From Multifurca ochricompacta (lineage: Eukaryota; Basidiomycota; Agaricomycetes; Russulales; Russulaceae): a DNA stretch of 64,000 bases. The position numbers were made by a program, and so were the translations under genes. This document shows positions 46,495 through 55,695 of this stretch, piece by piece. A model generated the notes under the pieces. The model saw only the letters and a program-made list of their open reading frames with translations. It was not told where the DNA came from and did no database searches. The stretch spans positions 248,001 through 312,000 of the forward strand of contig WTXG01000004.1 of NCBI GenBank assembly GCA_022496185.1, given 5' to 3'. The first letter of the stretch is position 1, and each line of letters starts with the position of its first letter.

Positions 46495-47009
46495 ATGGCT
46501 CCCACAAAAAAGTCTAAGGCCGCAAAGTCAACAGAATCTATCGCGGCACGCCTTGCACTTGTAGTAAAGTCGGGCAAGTACTCCCTCGGCTACAAATCCG
46601 CCCTCAAGCAAATGCGTAGCGGCAAAGGTTCGTCCGATTCCGTTATGCTGCGTCTGGGACTGGAGCCAGAGAGGCTGAGAAGGTCCCTATACTAACTTTG
46701 GTCCCTCTTTCTATGTGTCTCTTTTCTCTGCAGCCAAGCTGATATTGATCGCCGGAAACTGTCCCCCGTTGCGCAAGTCTGAGATTGAATACTATGCTAT
46801 GTTGTCGAAGACAACCGTGCACCACTTTGCGGGGACTAATGTCGCACTTGGCACCGCTGCAGGCAAGCTCTTCCGTGTCGGGTGCGTGCCTTTCACACAG
46901 TCATCAATATCGCTTGATGCTAAAAGGATTATAATACTGTAGTGTCATGACTATCACCGACCCGGGAGATAGTGATCTACTCAGCGTTGCCGAGACCGCA
47001 GCAGCATAG
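46495..47009 (+). CDS. RPL30: 60S ribosomal protein L30 (eL30)
   Basis: ATG at 46495 ([20 protein letters not shown]). Three exons: 46495-46627, 46734-46881 and 46943-47009. The protein reads [96 protein letters not shown] end. It is full length (about 110 residues) with the L7Ae/L30e RNA-binding fold signature. It is a component of the large ribosomal subunit. In yeast eL30 controls splicing of its own transcript; an analogous autoregulation here is not shown. It converges on ARP9. Confidence 0.97.
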
Positions 47010-47201
47010 AAAAACGTCATATGTCAGGGTCATCTCGTTTGTATGATTTCCACCATTTTGTTATGATTAGGTATCATGACAGTCCATCGACGTCGTCTTC
47101 TATGCCTAAAATGCCGGCCTTGTCACTTCTATCATACGATCGAAAAGTATCCACGTTCACGATAACGCCACTACTCGTACTATTAAGAATCCGACTAAAA
47201 A

Positions 47202-49010
47202 CTAAAAAAGAGATGCGGACATCTCAAGAACTGCTTTTGGTCCTCTCTCCGCATAATCCGCTTTTGAGATGAAATTCTTGCCATCATGAAAGGTAACCTT
47301 CAATGGCAGGTTAGGTTCTGCAACAAGGGTAAATTCAATGAGCGCAGATGCACCTTGGCTACGATGCTTGAACCAAGGAAGGCTGCGAGCCCGTCACCCT
47401 TCTCCCTGTACTCCGCAAAGTATTCTGGGACCTTGAGAATGCGAACCTGCCTCGGTTGGACTTCATTATGTTGATCAGCATTGGTGAGAATAAATGTGGA
47501 AAGATGTGTCTGTAATGCCGGCGCGATACCTTTATTCCGCGGTTCAGTGAGAAACGTAAACGAAGATAGCCGATGCCCACCCTTGACATGCGCGGCGATA
47601 TCGCCTGTCACCATCAATCCGTGCCAGATATACTGTCGCTGATCTACGTCCGCAAGCCTGACCGCATGGCCGGCCGCGTCATGCAACGTCATAGGCAAGC
47701 CATCTACTTCCGGGCTGGCGTACTGATCGACGGACCCATCTCCAAGAGAAAGCAAGCTCAAGTCGAACAAAGGCTCACAAAACCGATGACGCTCCTTCCC
47801 CACCGTGACCTCCTTCCCGCGGAACTCAACGGTGGCCAAATCGAGTGCCTCGATTTCCTTCGCTCGTGCTTGTTCCGCCGCGCTCGCTTTGGCCGTCGCA
47901 CGGCGTTTCATCCCATTCTCGATGACGGCCTTCTCCTTCCCCGCGACCAGCACCGCTGCGATGTCCGTCACGCCCTCGTCCTCTACCTCCCGCACGATGA
48001 CACCTTGGACAGGTACACGCACCAGTCCCGCCTGCCACACCTGTCGCGCGAGCGCGCGCAGCGCGGTAGGTTGCTCCGCGGGTGGGATGGCCAATTCGGC
48101 GAGTGTGGCGATGACGGAGGTGTTGTTTCTGAGGAGGTGAGCGAGAAAACGCTCGCAGTCGCGAGTCCCAATGCGCGCGATTGTGCGGGCGCCGGAGAGC
48201 GGGAGTCCATCGTAGATAGGAGTGATATCCGTCAGGGTTTCGCCGATGTCAACGACGATGCCAGAGAGGGTACCCGCTGAGTATAGTTGGGCCATCGGAC
48301 GATCGAGGATGCTGAAGGCGGCGACATTAAAGCGCTCAAAGAAGATCTGCCCTGTGCGCTCGTAGGTATCGCGTGGGAGGCCAGGGAAGAGGGAAAGCAG
48401 AACGGGGGATTCGTTCTGGACGCGTCGAAGCTGAAGCCCCGTAAAGAGGACGTATTTCCTGTGGCGTAAATGCAATTATTCCCGGGTTGAAGAAGATGCT
48501 GTGCAAAGAAGGGGGGGAGGGGGGAGAAAGACGAAAGAGCGAATAGAGAAGGAAAACACTTACCAAAGTGCCTCTGCCTGCATAAAATCTTTGATTTGGC
48601 CTTCCGCAAAAGGCCATGAAACGATAATGTCCTGCCCCGCTGCGAGTGCATCATCTAGTTGTGGGCCGACGAGGTAGTCTGTGACTTTAAGATGTTGGGA
48701 TTGAGGTATGGCAGACGCGGCGCGGCTATTCGAGGTCGATGGACCTGCCTCCCCGGAACCCCCCACGGTCAGCTTTGGGCCGTAATTCCCTTCAATGGAC
48801 GCGTGCTGGGCACGCAAACCTACGCGAGCTTGGATTTCCTACAAGAGCGATGATCGCATGGGATATGAGGAAAGACACGATGGATAAGCTATTAACACTT
48901 ACGAAAGAGGGAGCGCGGAGGAGTTCATGTAGGCCAAGGCCGCCACGAATGACAGTCCTGCTTGTCTCGATGATAACGACGCTCGAGTCGCGAAAGCCGA
49001 TGCTGGCCAT
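47202..49010 (-). CDS. ARP9: Actin-related protein Arp9 (SWI/SNF and RSC chromatin remodellers)
   Basis: ATG at 49010 (MASIGFRDSSVVIIETSRTV). The actin-like fold parts are IIETSRTVIRGGLGLHELL, then VSWPFAEGQIKDFMQAEALW, KYVLFTGLQLRRVQNESPVL, LPRDTYERTGQIFFERFNVA, LSGIVVDIGETLTDITPIYD and GARTIARIGTRDCERFLAHL. VEFRGKEVTVGKERHRFCEP is characteristic of Arp9 rather than conventional actin. The end reads VPEYFAEYREKGDGLAAFLG and VTFHDGKNFISKADYAERGP, stopping at 47202. Family knowledge: Arp7/Arp9 bind the HSA helix of the remodeller ATPase in the nucleus. Exon 1 is short (about 49010-48902). A long alanine-rich insert with KASAAEQARAKE is present. The assignment to Arp9 is based on the VGKERHRF block. 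Confidence 0.87.
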
Positions 49011-50979
49011 GGCTATGGCTATGGCAACAACGTGACCTCAACGACCACGAGTGTGAGTAATAAACTACGTCGAGGTTAGGGTTTCTGTCTAATCTAACCT
49101 CATTCGCACGCACGCACACAGCACAGCACACACAGCACAGCACACATGTTTTTTGTGTGATGTGATAAGGAAACACGCTTATTTACATCGCCAAGAGAAT
49201 TCATTTTTTTTTAGTATAAGAATACTTCATTTGCGTCGGTAGTAAGCTCGATTGGTTGTGCTGTACCCTCATAAGTCTGGTCCGTCCGTTCACTACGCAC
49301 GTTCTTTTGATTGCAAACCAACCATTGATCAATACACGTGAATTACTTGATAACAATGAATTCGTAAATGATGCCGCTGTACGATATCGAGGGGGTTGGA
49401 AGTACGTTAACGGTTGAAATCAAAGGGGTCAAAGGGGAAAGTATATTAACATAACATAACAACAGATAACATAAAATGCCACCAGCCACCATCAGTTCAG
49501 AGGTGCCTGTGATGCAAGTGCAGCAAAGATAGATTCGCGCGCGCCGGAGGTTGTATAAGTCCGATTACGTTATAGTATAACTGACGCACCTTATCATGTC
49601 GTGTCGTGTCGTGTCGTGTTGTGGGCAAGAAGGTTCAAAGTCAGGGTCTCACAATAAGTGCAGGGTCCTGTTGAAAAGGTGCGTGTGCGTGAGGCAGGGT
49701 ATAATTCAGGATCTGATCTGCAGCGTCTAGTGATGGGCAAGGCACCGGCCCCTGGCTGACGCAACCGCGGCCTATAGCAAAAACTTCGCTGGTTCGACAC
49801 CGCGATCTTGTGAGCGAGCGGCGCGTGTGTAAACTTTACTACCGAATCACCTGCCCCGGTTGCAAAGGCAAAAATAAAATAAAAGATTGTGCCTGTGACG
49901 CGGCGGCGCACGATGTCATTTGACGTAGAAAAGCAACTCAAATGAAGAATCATAGATAAGACGGGGGAAAAAGGATGTTGAAGGATAGCACGGGTAGGAT
50001 CGGTAAAACTCCGCGGGGATAGAGTGGGCAGCGACTGTATACGTGAGATGACGGATACGAATAACGAATAACGAATAAACCAGGAGCGTTGGATATGTGG
50101 CAGCCTATTGACTAGTTAATAAAAGAGGTAGTCCCCGAACGGATTCAAAGAGAAACTGAGATCGTTTATGGCAAGAGTGTGAGTAGAGTGAGGGTACTAC
50201 AAGTAAGAAACGATCTAGAACGAGCCGATCAGGTAATGAAAGGTTGAAAATGAAGTGGAAAGAATACGTACATCGGGAGAGGGATGGCACGCACGTGGAA
50301 AAGAAAGAAAGAGAGTTTATGAGATGAGCGAGGAGCAAGGAAGGAAGAAAGAGAGACCACGAGGGGGTACAAGATAAGTTACCCCATGAGGTAAGGTAGC
50401 ATGAGCATGAGCATGGAAGACAGAATGAGGGTTCATTGCCATTGCCAACATGGCTGCCAAGCGAAGAAGAACGAGTGAAGATAGACAGACAGACAGACAG
50501 ACGGGAAGAGAACGGCAAGTATAGAAGAAGAGAAGAGTACTATAGTACCATACCATACCACTACTACTTGCCAAGACCATCGTCGGTGTTTCGGTTCATT
50601 CCGGCTCGGACGGGGCGTGAAGGGGGGGAGGAGGGGCAGTGCAAGTGCTGAGGAGGCTGAGCGGCTGAGCGCTGAGCGCTGTGCTGAGAAGACCTGAACG
50701 CTCACAACTGGCCTTTACTGAGCTCTGATCATGATCATGATCATACATATCTATCATAAAGCCCGGTTGAGGGGGTGAGGCGAGGGAAGGGGAAGAGCCG
50801 AGCCCGTGCCCGTGCCCGGCCACAACAGCCAGCCAAACAATAGTTATCCCCCTCCCCCCCCCTTTACCTTTATCCTCCTTTAAACACTACGATCACCTTC
50901 ACCCTCACTCTCCCTCACTTTTCCTTTTATTCTCTCATGTCCATCCCCCTTCGCTAACCATTCACCCCTCCCATCCCAA
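49011..50979. other. 2-kb gene-free region with simple repeats
   Basis: No convincing gene was found. Simple repeats: CGCACGCACGCACACAGCAC-type (49104-49145), GTCGT/GTGTC pentamers (49597-49620), CAGA repeat (50483-50502), TGAGCG repeat (50650-50690), TGATCA repeat (50727-50745). A long pyrimidine-rich stretch directly precedes the gene at 50980 and may be its 5' UTR. Confidence 0.5.
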
Positions 50980-51906
50980 ATGTCCTTGTCCTCAGTCGCT
51001 GCGGCATTCCCCCGTCCCATCCTCAAGCACTCCTCCCAATCTTACCTAGACTATTCGACAAAAGACAAATCCCTTTCCCTCTCCCTCTCCGTTATTCCTA
51101 GGCAGTGCCGCAACACTGTTCACTTTCCACCTTCCCCAACTCTTACCCGCACCTTCTTCGCATACTCGTCTTCCGCCTATGACAGATCTCCTATTGTTGT
51201 TCTTCCCAACACCTGTGCCCTCCCCGCTCGTGGCTGTCCCGGGAGGACATATATCCCAGGATGTACAGCGTCATCCCCACCCAATTCCTCTCCTAATTCA
51301 CATACCCACAAAACCGTTATGAAAGCCAAGGGCAAACATATGCACCCTCGTCGAGCTCTTGGTCTTGGTCTTGGATCCGAACCTACCCCTGACCGTACCA
51401 CTACCTCCTCTGTCATTCCTCCCCCACTCGTTCCAGATTTATCCTCAGAATCGGACGAGTCTGACGGATTTACGAGCTCTCCACCGGAATTCGATATGAC
51501 TGTGGTTGACCCTAATCCACTCACATTCTTGCCGTTTGCCTCTCTCCCCAATCTCAATATCGGCGAGAGCTTGTTCCATTCTCCGGAATCTCCAGACGAG
51601 GAGGAACGTCAATATCATACCTATGAAGAGGAGAAACGTCGGCGCCGCAAGCGTGATCGTGATCGTGACCGTGGCAAGGGTGGTCGGGAGCAATGCCCTC
51701 GGCAACGCTCTTTTGGACGTGATATGAGCACACGCGACCTTGAGCGGAAACTAGCCGACAGTGTAATCGGAGAGGAATTAGAAGAGGATGACGAGGCTGA
51801 AGACGACGATATAGGCGAGTGTCGTTACAAGTCCTTCTACTCGGGAACCTCCCTGCGTGGTTGCGGGTTAGATGCAGACGGCGACGCCTGCCTCGCTGGC
51901 TTCTGA
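50980..51906 (+). CDS. Conserved-looking fungal protein of unknown function
   Basis: A single 308-codon exon from ATG 50980 (MSLSSVAAAFPRPILKHSSQ). Near residues 45-95 a stretch reads NTVHFPPSPTLTRTFFAYSS, SAYDRSPIVVLPNTCALPAR, GCPGRTYIPG, which has the look of a conserved motif block. The rest is disordered: serine/proline, a basic EEEKRRRRKRDRDRDRGKGG run that could act as a nuclear signal, an acidic EELEEDDEAEDDD patch and a short structured C-terminus (CRYKSFYSGTSLRGCGLDAD). No enzyme motif or membrane span was seen. It is intronless, unlike nearly all neighbours. Confidence 0.7.
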   Translation: MSLSSVAAAFPRPILKHSSQSYLDYSTKDKSLSLSLSVIPRQCRNTVHFPPSPTLTRTFFAYSSSAYDRSPIVVLPNTCALPARGCPGRTYIPGCTASSPPNSSPNSHTHKTVMKAKGKHMHPRRALGLGLGSEPTPDRTTTSSVIPPPLVPDLSSESDESDGFTSSPPEFDMTVVDPNPLTFLPFASLPNLNIGESLFHSPESPDEEERQYHTYEEEKRRRRKRDRDRDRGKGGREQCPRQRSFGRDMSTRDLERKLADSVIGEELEEDDEAEDDDIGECRYKSFYSGTSLRGCGLDADGDACLAGF

Positions 51907-52417
51907 GTGTGATTCCTTACACAGAATGCCCGACCTCAACCCCTGTATAATTATCTTCCTCTTTATCGGTTCATTTCGCATCATCCATCATCGCCTTTCT
52001 GTTGATATTGCATAGTTTGGCGTTCACAAGCAATTTCTCCACCCCAACCCAATACCACTACAGATTATTATTATGAAATGGACATTAGAGACTTTCTTCG
52101 TTTTAAACCTGCACTGGTTCCGCCCGCATTCTTAGCGCAGTGATTGACAATCAGAAGAAAAGAAAGAACCTCAATGCTGCTTAATGTATACAATAAGTTG
52201 CACACACAAGCAAATGTCAGGCCACAATCAACCAGTATACTCAGGTAGTATCAGTAGTGTAAATATGCAGTAGTTGTCAATCACGTTAACATCACATGAC
52301 TCAGGTTTCTCTGGATTTGCTCAATCCAGTCCACACCACAACACACAACACAAACACATAATATGTGATACGTATAACTGAGCAACCTCTTCTCGCTCGC
52401 ATATAGCACACAACCCA
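51907..52417. other. Intergenic region
   Basis: This is the 3' flank of the 50980 gene and the promoter of the acetyltransferase. A CACAACACACAACACAAACAC run lies at 52333-52358. No gene was seen. Confidence 0.5.
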
Positions 52418-53327
52418 ATGACCTCTAGCAACAGTTCAGACATAGCCCACCGGGATCAATTAACTTCCTCGTCATCCTCAGCGTATGTCAGACCCATCAA
52501 ACCAAGTGAGATCCCGGTCCTCGCAGCTATCTATCAGCGTGCATTTGCGCGCGACCCCATGATGAACTGGTTCGGCGGCGTGCGCACCCTAGTACCTCAC
52601 TACACCGCGCAGGACCCCCACACCCGTCGCACACTCACAGCGCTCGGTCACTTCCAGCTCGTGCTCGTAAAAATGGCACAGATATCAGGACTTGGCACCG
52701 TCATCGTCGAGCGCAGCGGCGAGGGAAAGGAGGGACCAGGAAGGGAGGCGGAGGAGGCGGAGGAGAGGATCGTAGGTGGTGCGCTCTGGTTGTCGCCCGG
52801 AATGAGCATGGACCCATCGCCGCTCACGTTCGTGCGCATTTCACCTTGGAAGGCGGTATGGAATTGGGGGCTTGGTGCGCTTAAGGTAAGTGGAAGTCAC
52901 CTTGGTGTGGCGCATGATGTCTGGTCAGCATGCTAATGTAGAAATACCCGCGCCCATGTAGAGAATGTTCTTCGAATACACCCCAACCGCCGAGAAGATT
53001 GTCGACGAGGTGTTCGCTTCTCGCGGTCTCAAGCGCCTCGACTCATGGCATTTGCTCATGATTGCAATTGACCCTGAATACGAGGGGAAAGGTGTGTCAT
53101 CTTATCTATACAGAGACAAGAGCAGGTTGTTTGACAATCCTTCTTTCTCTTGCCCACGGAAAGGGTATTCCACATTGCTCATGCGTGACGGGTTTAATCG
53201 CGCTGGAGGAGGCCCTGTCTACCTTGAAGCCACTACTCCCCGGTCACGGGACATCTACGCCCATCTCGGTTTCGAGGTATGGCAATCCTCAGTCCTAGTC
53301 CCCAGAAAGGGTCTCGTTCTCATTTAA
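52418..53327 (+). CDS. GNAT-family N-acetyltransferase
   Basis: ATG at 52418. Three exons: 52418-52885, 52962-53091 and 53164-53327. VRPIKPSEIPVLAAIYQRAF ARDPMMNW is the usual N-terminal start of this fungal GNAT group. GGALWLSPGM gives the central strand. WHLLMIAIDPEYEGKG|KGYSTLLMRDGFNRA provides the acetyl-CoA loop (Q/RxxGxG/A-like EGKGKGYS). VYLEATTPRSRDIYAHLGFE is the C-terminal helix and strand. The end is RKGLVLI at 53327. It is a soluble enzyme with unknown acceptor; relatives of this type often act on small molecules. An insert rich in E and G (near 52720-52770) is unusual. Confidence 0.85.
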
Positions 53328-53334
53328 GACATGC

Positions 53335-53511
53335 CTAGTTAAACAAAGTGCATCGGTTCGGCGTGGAGTCGGTCGATGAGATGGGAATAGTAACGAAAGG
53401 CGAAGCTGCGGTGGGCGTGCCAATTTTTGTCATGACGAAGGTGCGCTCCTCGGTGTGCGTGTCGATAGCCTTGGCCAACTGATAAAATTTTCCACCAGTG
53501 GGAGACTCCAT
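53335..53511 (-). CDS. Possible small protein or terminal exon
   Basis: From ATG 53511 the reverse strand reads MESPTGGKFYQLAKAIDTHT, EERTFVMTKIGTPTAASPFV, TIPISSTDSTPNRCTLFN, stopping at 53335. Composition looks protein-like, but at 58 codons it could be chance. It ends eight bases from the GNAT stop on the other strand. A cysteine sits five residues from the end; a CaaX box would need it four from the end. Confidence 0.25.
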   Translation of the reverse strand: MESPTGGKFYQLAKAIDTHTEERTFVMTKIGTPTAASPFVTIPISSTDSTPNRCTLFN

Positions 53512-53719
53512 GATCTGGCCTGATTGTACAATATATGCCACATTTATAGACGCCAATAGGGAGGATGTACACACGCACGCACGCACATCATTCGACGTGG
53601 TTGTGGTGCAACAATAACACTTTGGAATAGGTTCAACTTTGAGTGTTACATCCGCTTACAAAATAGGAAGAACACATAATGGGCCGGAGCAACTGCACCG
53701 AATGGCGTTGAAGACTCAA

Positions 53720-54400
53720 CTACTGCCAATAGGCCTGATGTTAGTGTTGCCAATCCCGCTAATCCCGACCTTCCAGCATTCATCGGATGACCCAAACTTA
53801 CGATTTACAGCGCAAATTGCTGATAGGCTCTGCCGCGGTAGAATTGTCAAGTCAAAATAGCCCACTCTCACCCGAAGGAAGGTATCAGATAATGTGCCAA
53901 CTTTGCAATGCATGTTGTACCCTGGCCACTATTACGAGCCAAGAACTGTCAGAGCAAATTTTGCACAATGGTCGTCCGATGCTGACTGCTACTCACCCAA
54001 TGCGTACATACGTGGTTGTCTTTCCTACCACGTCGAAAGGGTTTGACCATGACCGCTGGGACCGTCATCCACGGAATGGTGTCTAAAATTGTTGTTTTTA
54101 AATAAAAGTAAAGAAAATGGGCATCCGTAGCTCCGCCTAAACAGCATGGTGCATCTGGTTATTTACATTCTTTAGGACCAATTGGCCGGAGGCATAAGTG
54201 TGCTCTGTATGGGTGATGCTAAAGGCCAATGGGACCCCGCTGAGTGGTTGAAGGGCATGCGGGACTTTTCGGATGATGCCAAAGATCACACCCACACCCT
54301 AACCAAACCAAATGGGTTGGGTAAAGTCTGTATGATCGTTCGAAGTTTGTTGTTCATCATTAGCAGATGAGAAAGTTCAACTTCCCTTCCCCTGTAGGAT
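53720..54400 (-). pseudogene. Decayed copy (D) of the unknown paralogous family
   Basis: The DNA aligns base by base with member A (7301-8278) in the same orientation. Examples on the plus strand: GTTGTACCCTGGCCACTAT at both 53911 and 7645, ACGTGGTTGTCTTTCC at both 54009 and 7740, ATGGGCATC-GTAG near 54118 and 7858, TTATTTACATTCT/GTCATTTACATTCT near 54158 and 7900, and AGGGCATGCGGGACTT/AGGGGATGCGGGACTT near 54253 and 8016. The exon for WPGY has lost about 60 bp and reads straight from WPG-Y into the following helix. Several stops break the rest. It is therefore a duplicate of A, now noncoding. Confidence 0.75.
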
Positions 54401-55695
54401 CTATACAATTATCCAAGATTTGCTTATTTAATGAACCTGCATGTCGGGTGAGTGATATGAGGGTCTGGGTTTGGGGCTGGCTGTTCGTGTTGTTCGTACG
54501 AGATGTGGCGTTTAAGGGGAGGTTCGGGCGATTTCCTGGTAACCAACCAGGATACACGCGGTCCGCACGTTGCTCTTATCAAGCGGTGTTCAAGTTGTAG
54601 CCCCAACTTCATAAATTACTTCCTGTTGCGCCGACAGCTTAACCATACAAGATATTAATATTCTCCGGGATGCTTGGGTGCTTCGAGAAAAAAAAATCCT
54701 CGAACGCAAATTCTCAGGAAACTCAATTCGAAAGATCGAACGAACAAATGTTCCCGGCGAGTAAACCAGGAAGCGCCCACGCAGAGAAAAAAGACCGCCC
54801 AACGAGGATACCCGCAAAGAACGGTCCATATTTAAGCATTCGATGACGTTTTCCGTGAAAGTGTACACCCCACAACCCTCTGTGGTGATACAGAAGAACA
54901 AACCACGAAACAAGAAAAAGAAAAAGAAGTGCACATCAGAAAGAAAGAAAGAGACAAGGTTTTGCAGACGTGCTTCACCCACATGTAAAGCCACCTAGGA
55001 CCCGGTAGGTGAGTCCATGATAAACCCCACTTCACAAAGATTGAAGCGATAAACCCGCCCTGAGAGCGGCCTTTTCTCAGTCTCATTCAGAAGCATCAAG
55101 AGCGGGGCCTTCAAGGTGGTGCTAAGTGTCTGTTCTGTCTGTCAAGTTTTCGGGTTGCCAAGGCCGATCTTCCCGTCATAGATGACATTCATAGACGCCG
55201 ACAACAACACTTCACCACCAGAGGGATATGGTGTTCGGTCTCGCCCCTTCCAGGGCACCGGCAACGTGACGGTGAGAGAAGCACACAGAGCTCCGTAAGT
55301 GCGGAGGTGCATGCACTGTACGCCAGGACGATGGACCCCTCGTACTTCACCTAATTAGGCTCATTTGTTTCAGCGGAAGGAGCTCACTGCGGCGTAGCGA
55401 AGACCGAAAAGGTGCTACCCGGTGTCTAAGCATCGGACACGTTGACGGCTGCGGGTATGAACAACGCGTGGATCAGGGACGTCAGGGACGTGGCCGGAGC
55501 TGAGCACTGCACGCCCGAACCAGATGCACGTTGGTCGGCTCGCTCAAGCAATTGACTAGTGACTGCACGGCAATGACCTAACCTTAAAGTTCGGGCGTCG
55601 GATTTCAGGGATTATTATTTCTGAACTGGCATGGAGGAGGGTGTGGGTATCCTATTAACAGCACATATGCGGCTTCAGTAGAGCTCGCTACCCTA
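54401..55695. other. Gene-poor region between copy D and ERG7
   Basis: Short frames only. The stretch 54895-54955 is purine-rich (AAGAAAAAGAAAAAGAAG). I recognise no gene or RNA. Confidence 0.45.

Noticed and set aside
47573..48280. Long plus-strand open frame (over 230 codons) inside ARP9
   Set aside because: It is antisense to a clear ARP9 exon and has arginine/histidine-rich shadow composition.
49720..49810. tRNA-like signal (GGTTCGACACC resembling a B box near 49790, TAGTGATGGG upstream)
   Set aside because: No acceptor stem can be paired around it, and the T-arm stem does not form.
49594..49953. Minus-strand 119-codon frame
   Set aside because: It runs through pentamer repeats and shows no protein-like pattern or splice context.
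54590..55086. Phenylalanine-rich minus-strand frames
   Set aside because: They come from an AAGAAAAAG purine run on the plus strand and are not supported as a membrane protein.
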